NCBI RefSeq assembly: GCF_012396125.1
Contig: NZ_JAAXOX010000001.1
Location: 310,001-374,000 of the forward strand
Direction of reading: 5' to 3'
Length of the DNA: 64,000 bases
Source of the DNA: Cellulomonas denverensis
GTDB lineage: Bacteria > Actinomycetota > Actinomycetes > Actinomycetales > Cellulomonadaceae
Below are positions 34,657-42,339 of this stretch, piece by piece. Made by a program: the position numbers and the translations under genes. The notes under the pieces were generated by a model, which was not told where the DNA came from, ran no database searches, and worked only from the letters and a program-made list of their open reading frames with translations. The first letter of the stretch is position 1. Each line of letters starts with the position of its first letter.

Positions 34657-35304
34657 TCAGTCCGCGGGGCCGACCGGGCTGATCCCGAGCTCGTGCACCA
34701 GGTGCAGGAAGGCCCGGCCGTAGGGGGTCTCGGCGGTCTCGGCGCGCACCCGGTGCCAGTCGATCTGCTCGCGCAGCGCCCGGGCGATCGCCAGCATCCG
34801 GGTGAAGTCGCAGTAGTGCTCGCCGAGCACCCGCATCTTCGCGGACAGGATGTCGGTGGCGTCCAGCACCGGCATCCGGACCGCCAGCACCTCGATCTGG
34901 TCGGACCGGGCGAGCATCTGCGCGGTGATCGGCTCGCCGACCATCCGGAACAGCACATCCACCATCGCGCCGTGGTGGAACGCCTTGAACAGCCAGTTCT
35001 CCGCGGGCTCACGCACCTCCAGCCCGGCCGCCGCGATCGCCTCCCGCGCCCGGTCCGCGTCCTGCTCGGCCACCGCGAAGTCGGCATCGTGGCTGGGCTC
35101 CGGCGCGCCCCGGGCCCACGCGGCGTACCCGCCGACCAGGGCGAAGTCGATCCCGGCGTCGGTCAGGGCGACCGCGGTCAGGCGCAGGGCGTCCTGCAGG
35201 GCGGTCCGTTCGTCCGGCGGGGCGGGCGGCGATCCGGGCCCGGGCTCGGCGAGTGCCCCCGCCCGGACGGCGCTGTCGTCACCGGTGGAGTGCGTGGCGG
35301 CCAT
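34657..35304 (-). CDS. nucleotidyltransferase-fold protein
   Basis: About 215 residues. The core has the minimal nucleotidyltransferase signature FALVGGYAAWARGAPEPSHDADFAV: a GG pair followed by the metal-binding DxD. Further on are VDVLFRMVG and ILSAKMRVLGEHYCDF, as in AbiEii/MNT-like or DUF-type nucleotidyltransferases. It may add nucleotides to a small molecule or protein; the substrate is unknown. The start is uncertain (ATG 35304 or GTG 35319), with no clear ribosome site. It is divergent from the EEP gene by 56 bases. Confidence 0.75.
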   Translation of the reverse strand: MAATHSTGDDSAVRAGALAEPGPGSPPAPPDERTALQDALRLTAVALTDAGIDFALVGGYAAWARGAPEPSHDADFAVAEQDADRAREAIAAAGLEVREPAENWLFKAFHHGAMVDVLFRMVGEPITAQMLARSDQIEVLAVRMPVLDATDILSAKMRVLGEHYCDFTRMLAIARALREQIDWHRVRAETAETPYGRAFLHLVHELGISPVGPAD

Positions 35305-35360
35305 GCCACGGGTGTACACGACGACGGGCGAGGTCGCAGTCCGGCCGCCAGAATCGCCGG

Positions 35361-36125
35361 GTGAGACTCGCGACCTTCAACATCCTGCACGGACGCGGCC
35401 TGAGCGACGGCCGGGTGGACCTGGACCGGTTCGGCGCCGCGGTGGCCGCCCTGGACGCCGACGTGGTGGCGCTGCAGGAGGTGGACCGCGATCAGCCGCG
35501 CTCGCACCAGGCCGACCTCACCGCGGTGGCCGCCGAGGCGATGGGCGCCCGGCACCACCGGTTCGTCGCCACCCTGCACGGGCATCCCGGGACCTGGACC
35601 GCCGCCACCGGTGAGGACCAGCCGGAGATCGCCGCCTACGGGATCGCGCTGCTCAGCCGGCTGCCGGTGCGGCAGTGGAAGGTGCTCGCCCTGCCGACGC
35701 TGCCGACCCGGGTGCCGATGGTGCACCGGGGCAACCGGCGGCCGTCGCTGGTCCGGGACGAGCAGCGGGCCGCCCTGGCCGCCGTGGTGGAAACCGGCGG
35801 CGGGCCGTTGACCGTGGTGGCCACCCACCTGACGTTCATCCCCGGCTGGAACGCGCTGCAGCTGCGGCGGCTGGTCCGGGTCTGCCGGCCACTGCCCCGG
35901 CCGCTGGCGGTCACCGGCGACCTCAACCTGGAGGGCGCGGCGCCGGCCCGGATCAGCCGGTGGCGCAGCGCGGGCCGGGCGCTGACCTTCCCGGTGCAGG
36001 TGCCGGACCGGCAGATCGACCACGTGCTGCTGGACGGTGCGGTGCGGCCGAGCAGCGAGCCGATCGCGGTGGACACCGGGATGTCCGACCACCGGGCGCT
36101 GGTGGTGGACCTGGCGGTCGGCTAG
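35361..36125 (+). CDS. endonuclease/exonuclease/phosphatase family hydrolase
   Basis: A 254-residue EEP-superfamily metal-dependent phosphodiesterase or phosphatase. Motifs in order: RLATFNILHGRG (Asn), DVVALQEVDRDQ (catalytic Glu), VVATHLTF, AVTGDLNLEG (Asp, Asn), RQIDHVL and GMSDHRALV (Asp-His). GTG 35361 gives the canonical N-terminus. No signal peptide is seen, so it acts in the cytosol. The substrate could be nucleic acid or a phospholipid head. Its stop shares a CTAG with the convergent gene's stop. Confidence 0.88.
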   Translation: MRLATFNILHGRGLSDGRVDLDRFGAAVAALDADVVALQEVDRDQPRSHQADLTAVAAEAMGARHHRFVATLHGHPGTWTAATGEDQPEIAAYGIALLSRLPVRQWKVLALPTLPTRVPMVHRGNRRPSLVRDEQRAALAAVVETGGGPLTVVATHLTFIPGWNALQLRRLVRVCRPLPRPLAVTGDLNLEGAAPARISRWRSAGRALTFPVQVPDRQIDHVLLDGAVRPSSEPIAVDTGMSDHRALVVDLAVG

Positions 36126-36619
36126 TCGGCCTCCGGGTCGACCAGGAACCACACGGTCTTGCCGCCGTCGTCGTGGTGGTCGACCCCCCAGGTGCGGGAC
36201 AGCGCCTCGACCAGGGCCATCCCCCGGCCGCTGACCGCGGTGGGTTCGGGATGCCGCACCACCGGGTCCGCAGGGCTCTCGTCGGTGACCGCGACCAGGA
36301 CGCCGCGGTCGTCGATCCGCACCCCGACCCGGACCCGGCCGTGCTCCGGACCGTGCACCACCGCGTTGGCCACCACCTCGCCGGTGAGCAGTTCGATCAC
36401 TTGGTTCGCCGAGCCGTGCAACCCGGAGGCCGCCACCCGGTGCATGATCCAGTGCCGGGCCGCGCGCGGAGCCGTACGCCGGGCATCGAGCACCAGTTCG
36501 TCGTGCTCAGCCCGGGCGTCGGCACGGCGCGCCGCCGGTGCCGAACGGAGATCCCTGACATCGCCCACCCGGACACTCTGCCCGAAGCCGGGCGGATCCG
36601 CCGACCGGAAGCTCCCCAT
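36122..36619 (-). CDS. ATP-binding protein, anti-sigma/RsbW-like histidine kinase fold
   Basis: A 165-residue HATPase_c protein. The N box is LLTGEVVANAVVHGPEHG, the G1 region is LVAVTDESP with VRHPEPTAVSGRGMALVEAL, and the end is GGKTVWFLV. Such stand-alone proteins are serine kinases/anti-sigma factors in partner-switching systems and are numerous in actinobacteria. The first ~35 residues look non-native, and the true start may be downstream of ATG 36619. No anti-anti-sigma gene is adjacent. Confidence 0.8.
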   Translation of the reverse strand: MGSFRSADPPGFGQSVRVGDVRDLRSAPAARRADARAEHDELVLDARRTAPRAARHWIMHRVAASGLHGSANQVIELLTGEVVANAVVHGPEHGRVRVGVRIDDRGVLVAVTDESPADPVVRHPEPTAVSGRGMALVEALSRTWGVDHHDDGGKTVWFLVDPEAD

Positions 36620-36666
36620 CCGGGCGATCCGGGGGAGATGTCGGAGGTGTCGGGCAGGATGCGGTC

Positions 36667-36918
36667 ATGCCGGACTACGTCGCTCATCTCACCGTCGCTG
36701 CCGTGCCGGACGACGAGACCCGCGCCGGGATGGCCGATGCACTCGGCGCCCTGCGGGACGACGCGCCGCCCGGGTTCACCGGCCCCGGGGTGGTGGTCTT
36801 CGACCTGCGCGGCGAGGCACCCGATCAGGCGACGGCCGAACGGGTGGCCCGGGCCCATGCCGCCGAGGTGCTGGACGGCTGGCCGCACGAGGTCGAGGTC
36901 GAGGTGCTCGGCGGCTGA
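36667..36918 (+). CDS. small hypothetical protein
   Basis: An 83-residue acidic, compact protein (MPDYVAHLTVAAVPDDETR...VVVFDLRGEAPDQATAERVARAHAAEVLDGW). The predicted pattern is alternating strands and helices. The codon pattern is coding-like. I do not recognise the family. Upstream is a repeated GATGTCGGAGGTGTCGG stretch. It lies between the anti-sigma-like ATPase and the PspC gene, transcribed away from the former and convergent with the latter. Confidence 0.6.
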   Translation: MPDYVAHLTVAAVPDDETRAGMADALGALRDDAPPGFTGPGVVVFDLRGEAPDQATAERVARAHAAEVLDGWPHEVEVEVLGG

Positions 36919-36927
36919 CCGACCCGC

Positions 36928-37191
36928 TCAGCCCGCGGTGGGGGTGTAGCGCGCGCCCCAGCCGTGGTTGCGGGCCACCCAGTCCTCACCCGGCATCAGG
37001 ATCCACAGGATCGGGTAGATCAGGAACGGGCTGCCCGGCAGGATGATCAGCACGATCAGGAACAGCCAGCGCATCGGCCACGGGTCGATGCCGAACCGCG
37101 CGGCCAGGCCGGCACACACCCCGCCGATCACCCGGCCGGACTGCGGGCGCACCAGGCCGCTGCGCCACATGGTCTCGTAGATCCCGGTCAT
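36928..37191 (-). CDS. PspC domain membrane protein
   Basis: An 87-residue PspC-domain protein: LVRPQSGRVIGGVCAGLAARFGIDPWPMRWLF, then a strongly hydrophobic helix (LIVLIILPGSPFLIYPILWILMP). The domain occurs in phage-shock and envelope-stress proteins, usually in the membrane. AAGGAG seven bases before ATG 37191 supports the start. The C-terminal tail GARYTPTAG is short. It appears as a single gene. The 265 bases to the next gene hold no ORF and presumably both promoters. Confidence 0.88.
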   Translation of the reverse strand: MTGIYETMWRSGLVRPQSGRVIGGVCAGLAARFGIDPWPMRWLFLIVLIILPGSPFLIYPILWILMPGEDWVARNHGWGARYTPTAG

Positions 37192-37456
37192 CTCACGTCT
37201 CCTTCTGCTCGTCCGTCGCCCGTCCGCGGGCTCTGGGACCAGCCTGATCGACCCGCGGCGCGCGGGCATCGGGGACCAGCCCTGATCGCACCCTGATCCC
37301 GCCCCTGACCCGGCCGGGATCGGTACCGTCCCCCTCCCCGGTCCGCGCCGGATCTCCACAACCGGGGCGCACACTCGCTGCGGCGGCACTCTCAGGCCGG
37401 TCCCAGGTGGACCGATCAGAATCCCGCCAGCAGTTCAGCCGACCCGGAAGACACGC

Positions 37457-38116
37457 ATGACCACCGACCACCCCATCGTCCTGGTGCACGGCACCCGCAC
37501 CTCGTCCCGGATCTGGGACGACCAGGTGCGCGCCCTGACCCAGGGCGGACACGTCACCCACGCCATCGACCTGCCCGGACACGGCAGCCGCTCCGACGAG
37601 CGGTTCAGCTTCGAGGGCGCGATCGCCGCGATCGACGACGCGGTCGCCGCCTGTGACAGCCCGCCGCTGCTGGTCGGCCTGTCGCTGGGCGGCTACATGT
37701 CGCTGGCCTACGCCGCCCGGCACGAGGACCGGCTGGCCGGCCTGGTGCTGTCCGGCTGCTCCACCGACCTCAAGGGCAAGCCGCTGCGCACCTACCGGCG
37801 GCTGTCCGCCCGCGCGGTCCGGCTGCTGCGCCGGGACCGCGGCACCTGGCACGTGGTGACCGACATGCTGAACGCGCTGCACGGGTACACGCCGCTGGCC
37901 GACCTGCGCTCCCTCGGACTGCCGGTGTGGCTGGTGAACGGTGCCCGCGACCCGCTGCGCTTCGGCGCCCGCCGGTACCTGACCGCCCGGCCGGGCAGCC
38001 GGCAGTGGGTGGTGCCGAAGGCCGGCCACGACGTGAACAGCCACGCCCCGGTCGCCTTCAACCGGATCCTGATGACCGTGCTGCGCGAGCTGAGATCGCC
38101 CTTCGCCCGGGCCTGA
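37457..38116 (+). CDS. alpha/beta hydrolase
   Basis: A 219-residue alpha/beta hydrolase: oxyanion region IVLVHGTRTSSRIWD, nucleophile elbow GLSLGGYMSL (Ser), acid near NGARDPLRFG and the catalytic His in KAGHDVNSHAP. It is a small cytosolic esterase-like enzyme of unknown substrate. The family typically has a variable lid, here the Arg-rich stretch TYRRLSARAVRLLRRDR. It stands alone, 79 bases before the MetE-like gene. Confidence 0.88.
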   Translation: MTTDHPIVLVHGTRTSSRIWDDQVRALTQGGHVTHAIDLPGHGSRSDERFSFEGAIAAIDDAVAACDSPPLLVGLSLGGYMSLAYAARHEDRLAGLVLSGCSTDLKGKPLRTYRRLSARAVRLLRRDRGTWHVVTDMLNALHGYTPLADLRSLGLPVWLVNGARDPLRFGARRYLTARPGSRQWVVPKAGHDVNSHAPVAFNRILMTVLRELRSPFARA

Positions 38117-38195
38117 CCACGTGCCGGATACCTGCCGCGTCAGGGGTGCCCGCGTGCCAGGATGACCGCGGACCGACCTCGACCCGGGAGACCCG

Positions 38196-39401
38196 ATGAA
38201 GCGCAGCACGGACCGCATCCTCACCACCCACGCCGGGAGCCTGCCGCGGCTGGACGACCTCACCGCCGCGCACGCCGCGGTGGAGGCGGGCGAGCAGGCC
38301 GAGGTCGCCACCGTGCTGACCGACGCGGTCGGCGAGACCGTCCGGCTCCAGCAGGAGATCGGCATCTCGGTGCCCGGCGACGGCGAGCTCGGCAAGGCCT
38401 CCAGCTCCCCGATCGACTACGGCGCCTGGTGGTCCTACTGCTTCCAGCGGCTGGGCGGCCTGGAACTGCGCGAGGGCTACGGCTGGATCACCCGGGACGT
38501 GCAGTCCTCCCCCGGCGACGTGCGCACCACCGGTTTCGGCCACCGCCGCGACCGGGCCCGGTTCGAGCAGGCCTACGACGACCCGACCTCCGGCATCTTC
38601 GCCGGTGGGGCGCCCAAGCCGTACCCCACCGCAGTCGCCCCGGTGACCTACACCGGCCAGGACGCGATCGCCGCGGACATCCGCAACCTCAAGGCCGCGC
38701 TGGATGCGCACGGCTACACCGAGGGATTCCTCACCTCGATCGCCCCGGGCAGCGTGGTCCGGATCGACAACGACTTCTATGACACCGACGAGGAGTTCGT
38801 CTGGGCCTGCGCGGACGCGATGCGCGAGGAGTACCGGGCGATCATCGACGCCGGGCTGATCCTGCAGATCGACGACCCCTCGCTGGCCGAGAACTGGGAC
38901 CAAATCACCCCGGAGCCGTCGGTGGCCGACTACCAGGCGTTCAGCCGGGTGCGGGTGGAGGCGCTGAACCACGCCCTGCGCGGGCTGCCCGAGGACCGGA
39001 TCCGCTACCACCTGTGCTGGGGCTCCTGGCACGGCCCGCACACCACCGACCTGCCGATGCGGGACATCGTCGGCCTGATGCTCGAGGTCAACGCCGGCGC
39101 CTACTCCTTCGAGGCGGGCAACGTCCGGCACGAGCACGAGTGGAAGGTCTGGCAGGACGTCACGCTGCCCGACGGCAAGGTGATCCTGCCCGGCGTGGTC
39201 TCGCACGCCACCAACGTGGTCGAGCACCCGGAGCTGGTCGCGGACCGGATCGAGCGCTTCGCCGGCCTGGTCGGCCGGGAGAACGTGATCGCCTCCACCG
39301 ACTGCGGGCTCGGCGGCCGGATCCACCCGCAGATCGCCTGGGCCAAGCTGCGCACCCTGACCGAGGGCGCCGAGCTGGCCACCCGGCGGCTCTGGGCCTG
39401 A
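38196..39401 (+). CDS. cobalamin-independent methionine synthase-family protein (C-terminal domain only)
   Basis: A 401-residue single-domain MetE-like barrel, about half the size of full MetE. Zinc ligands are recognisable: His and Cys in RYHLCWGSWHGPH, Glu in the EVNAGAYSFEAGN region and Cys in ASTDCGLGGR. It starts ILTTHAGSLPR. It lacks the N-terminal folate-binding half, so it may use another methyl donor or perform a C-S bond reaction, as in related core-type enzymes. No riboswitch precedes it. A bidirectional terminator follows. Confidence 0.85.
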   Translation: MKRSTDRILTTHAGSLPRLDDLTAAHAAVEAGEQAEVATVLTDAVGETVRLQQEIGISVPGDGELGKASSSPIDYGAWWSYCFQRLGGLELREGYGWITRDVQSSPGDVRTTGFGHRRDRARFEQAYDDPTSGIFAGGAPKPYPTAVAPVTYTGQDAIAADIRNLKAALDAHGYTEGFLTSIAPGSVVRIDNDFYDTDEEFVWACADAMREEYRAIIDAGLILQIDDPSLAENWDQITPEPSVADYQAFSRVRVEALNHALRGLPEDRIRYHLCWGSWHGPHTTDLPMRDIVGLMLEVNAGAYSFEAGNVRHEHEWKVWQDVTLPDGKVILPGVVSHATNVVEHPELVADRIERFAGLVGRENVIASTDCGLGGRIHPQIAWAKLRTLTEGAELATRRLWA

Positions 39402-39414
39402 CCCCGGAACGGAA

Positions 39415-39446
39415 AAAGGCCCCCCGGCGCACGCCGGGGGGCCTTT
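39415..39446. terminator. bidirectional hairpin terminator
   Basis: A perfect 15-bp stem (AAAGGCCCCCCGGCG with CGCCGGGGGGCCTTT), with A and T runs on either flank, lies between the convergent MetE-like and ppc genes and can serve both strands. Confidence 0.9.
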
Positions 39447-39456
39447 CCGCTGTCGA

Positions 39457-42132
39457 TCAGCCGGTGTTCTGCAACCCGGCGGCTACCCCGTTGACGGTCA
39501 GCAGCAGCAGGCGCTTGTTCTCCTCCACCTGCTCCTCGGCCACCCCGGTGCGCAGGGCCCGCAGCGCGCGGATCTGCAGCAGGGACAGCGCGTCCACATA
39601 GGGGCTGCGCAGCTGGACCGCCCGGCCCAGGATCCGGCGCCGGGACAGGATCGACTCCGAGCCGGTGATCGCCATCACCCAGCGGCGGGTCAGGGCCATC
39701 TCCGCCAGCACCAGGGCCGCCAGGTCGTCCCGGTCACCCAGCGCCAGGTAGCGCTCGGCCAGCCGCTCGTCGGTCTTGGCCAGCGACATCTCGACGTTGT
39801 CGATCATCGTGGTGAACAGCGGCCACTCGGCGTAGGCGGCGCGCAGCTCGGCCAGGTCGCCGACCCGGTCCAGCGCGGTGCCCAGGCCGAACCAGCCGGC
39901 CAGGTTGGTCCGGGCCTGCGACCAGGAGAACACCCACGGGATCGCCCGCAGGTCGTCCAGCGACTCCACCGACAGCCCGCGACGGGCCGGGCGGGAGCCG
40001 ATCGGCAGCAGCCCGATCTCCTCCAGCGGGGTCACCTGGGCGAACCACTGCGGGAAGCCCTCGGCGCGCACCAGCTCGTAGAACCGGGCCCGGGAGGTGC
40101 CGTCCATCGCGGTGGCCAGCGCGGCGAACCGCTCGGTGGCGGCGGCGTTGCGCTCCTCGGTGGACGGGGCACCGGCCAGCAGGGTCGCGGCGGCCACCTG
40201 CTCGATGTGCCGGGCGCCGATGGTCGGGTTCCCGTACCGGGCGAAGATCACCTCACCCTGCTCGGTGAGCTTGAACCGGCCGTCGACCGAGCCCGGGGGC
40301 TGGGCCAGCACTGCACGGTTCGCCGGGCCGCCGCCACGACCGAGCGCGCCGCCGCGGCCGTGGAACAGGGTCAGCCGCAGGTCGTGCTTGGCACCCCACT
40401 GCGCGATCCGGCTCTGCGCGACATCCAGCGCCAGGGTCGCGGCGACCGGGCCGACGTCCTTGGAGGAGTCGGAATAGCCGAGCATGACCTCCACGTGCCG
40501 GCCGTTCTGCGCCAGCCGGGCCTGCACCTGCGGCAGGGTCAGCATCGACTCCAGGATGTCCACCGACGCCTCGAGGTCGGCGAACGTCTCGAACAGCGGG
40601 ATCGCGTCGATCACCGGCCGGGTCGCCGGGTCCGGGAACACGATCTCGGCCAACTGGTAGACCGCCGCCAGGTGCTCTGGCGCCTGGGTGAAGGACACGA
40701 TGTACCGCCGGGCCGCGGCCACGCCGTAGCGGCGCTGCACCGCACCGAGCGCCCGGTAGGTGTCCAGCACCTCCAGGGTGCGCGGCTGCAGGTCGCCGTC
40801 CAGGCCGTGCTCCTGCACGTCGGCCAGCGCGGCGGCGTGCACCTGCGAGTGCTGGCGCACCTCCAGCTCGGCCAGGTGGAAGCCGAAGGTCTGCACCTGC
40901 CAGATCAGCTTCTGCAGGTCACCGAAGGCGGCCCGGGTCGCACCGGCCTGCACCAGCGACTGCTGCACCACGTCCAGGTCGGCGAGCAGCGCCTCCGGCC
41001 CGGCGTAGGACAGGTCCGCGTCCCGGCGGCGGGTGGCGGCGATCCGCTCGGCGATCATCCGCAGCGCCCGGCGGTGCGGCTGGTGCTTGACCTCGTTGGC
41101 GGCCTTCTTGGCGGCGTCCTCGGACAGGTCGCGCTGCTGGTGCCACAGGGCGGTCAGCTCGGCGGAGGCCGGGGTGCCGGTGTCATCCAGGGTCAGCTTG
41201 GCCGAGATCCGGCGCGCGGAGTCCTCCAGCGCGGTCAACACGTGCTCGTTCGCCAGCGCGGCGGCCGCCCGGGTCACCTCGGCGGTGACGTTCGGGTTGC
41301 CGTCCCGGTCGCCGCCGATCCAGGAGCCCAGGTGCACGAACGGCCGGACCAGCGGCGCGGTGCGGCCGGCCTCGGAGCCGCTGAGCCAGTCGTCCAGCCG
41401 GCGGTACACCGACGGGAAAGTCTCGAACAGCGTGGTGTCGAAGATGTTCATCACGGTGCGGACCTCGTCCAGCACCGTGGGCTTCTGGGCGCGCAGCGGG
41501 GAGGTGCGCCACAGGGCGTCGATCTCCTCCAGCACCCGGCGGTCGTTCTCCGCCCGGGAGGTGCCGCCGGCGGCCAGCGCGTCCCGCTCGGCCAGCAGGT
41601 CGGACAGCCGGCGGATCGACCGGGACACCGAGCGGCGCCGGGCCTCGGTCGGGTGCGCGGTCAGCACCGGCCGGAACTCCAGCTCCTGCAGCCGGCGCAG
41701 GGCCTCCTCGCGGCCGACCTCGCCGGCCAGGGCGTCGATCGCCGCGGGCAGCGAGTCGTCCTGCATCAGTTCACCGGCGGGCAGCTCGGCCTCGCGGGCG
41801 CGCAGCACCCGCACCCGGTGGTGCTCCTCCGCCAGGTTGGCCAGGTGGAAGTAGCAGGTGAAGGCCCGCGCCACCTGCTGGGCGCGCTCCATGCTGAAGG
41901 AGGCGACGAGTTCCTCGGCCTCGGCCAGTGCGGCCGGGTCCTGCTCGTCATGGGCCCGGATGGTCAGCGCACGCACGCGCTCGACGTCGTCGAACAGGTC
42001 GTCTCCGCCGGACTCCCGGATCACGCGGCCGAGGAACTCGCCGAGCATCCGGACGTCGTTGCGGAGCGGGTCCGGGACCTCGTGCCGTGCCAGGCCACTG
42101 CGGGCCTCGCGGGAGATCTGGGGTTCGCTCAC
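39457..42132 (-). CDS. ppc: phosphoenolpyruvate carboxylase
   Basis: An 891-residue PEP carboxylase that makes oxaloacetate from PEP and bicarbonate to refill the citric acid cycle. Signatures: the catalytic VLTAHPTEARRRS (His), GSWIGGDRDGNPNV, LGYSDSSKDVG, the mobile loop FHGRGGALGRGGGP and the C-terminal GLQNTG. Length is typical. The GTG start at 42132 lies opposite transketolase with 207 bases between starts. Downstream is a shared terminator. Confidence 0.96.
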   Translation of the reverse strand: MSEPQISREARSGLARHEVPDPLRNDVRMLGEFLGRVIRESGGDDLFDDVERVRALTIRAHDEQDPAALAEAEELVASFSMERAQQVARAFTCYFHLANLAEEHHRVRVLRAREAELPAGELMQDDSLPAAIDALAGEVGREEALRRLQELEFRPVLTAHPTEARRRSVSRSIRRLSDLLAERDALAAGGTSRAENDRRVLEEIDALWRTSPLRAQKPTVLDEVRTVMNIFDTTLFETFPSVYRRLDDWLSGSEAGRTAPLVRPFVHLGSWIGGDRDGNPNVTAEVTRAAAALANEHVLTALEDSARRISAKLTLDDTGTPASAELTALWHQQRDLSEDAAKKAANEVKHQPHRRALRMIAERIAATRRRDADLSYAGPEALLADLDVVQQSLVQAGATRAAFGDLQKLIWQVQTFGFHLAELEVRQHSQVHAAALADVQEHGLDGDLQPRTLEVLDTYRALGAVQRRYGVAAARRYIVSFTQAPEHLAAVYQLAEIVFPDPATRPVIDAIPLFETFADLEASVDILESMLTLPQVQARLAQNGRHVEVMLGYSDSSKDVGPVAATLALDVAQSRIAQWGAKHDLRLTLFHGRGGALGRGGGPANRAVLAQPPGSVDGRFKLTEQGEVIFARYGNPTIGARHIEQVAAATLLAGAPSTEERNAAATERFAALATAMDGTSRARFYELVRAEGFPQWFAQVTPLEEIGLLPIGSRPARRGLSVESLDDLRAIPWVFSWSQARTNLAGWFGLGTALDRVGDLAELRAAYAEWPLFTTMIDNVEMSLAKTDERLAERYLALGDRDDLAALVLAEMALTRRWVMAITGSESILSRRRILGRAVQLRSPYVDALSLLQIRALRALRTGVAEEQVEENKRLLLLTVNGVAAGLQNTG

Positions 42133-42339
42133 ACGTTCCAGCCTAGGTCACCGTCCCGCGAGCCGGACGCCCGGGTCCACTCTGCGGTCATCGTGGCCCG
42201 TGATCCCGGGACGCCCGGATCGCGAACCCGGCCGCGGAGGCCCCGCCCGGGCGTCTAGGCTCGGTCCCAGTGCCCGAGGTCGGTCGCCACCGGCCCGAGC
42301 CCGCAACGAGCCCGGGAACCACCCGGGCAGAAATGAGGT

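Noticed and set aside
38117..38195. SAM or cobalamin riboswitch before the MetE-like gene
   Set aside because: The gap is only 79 bases and none of the conserved blocks is present.
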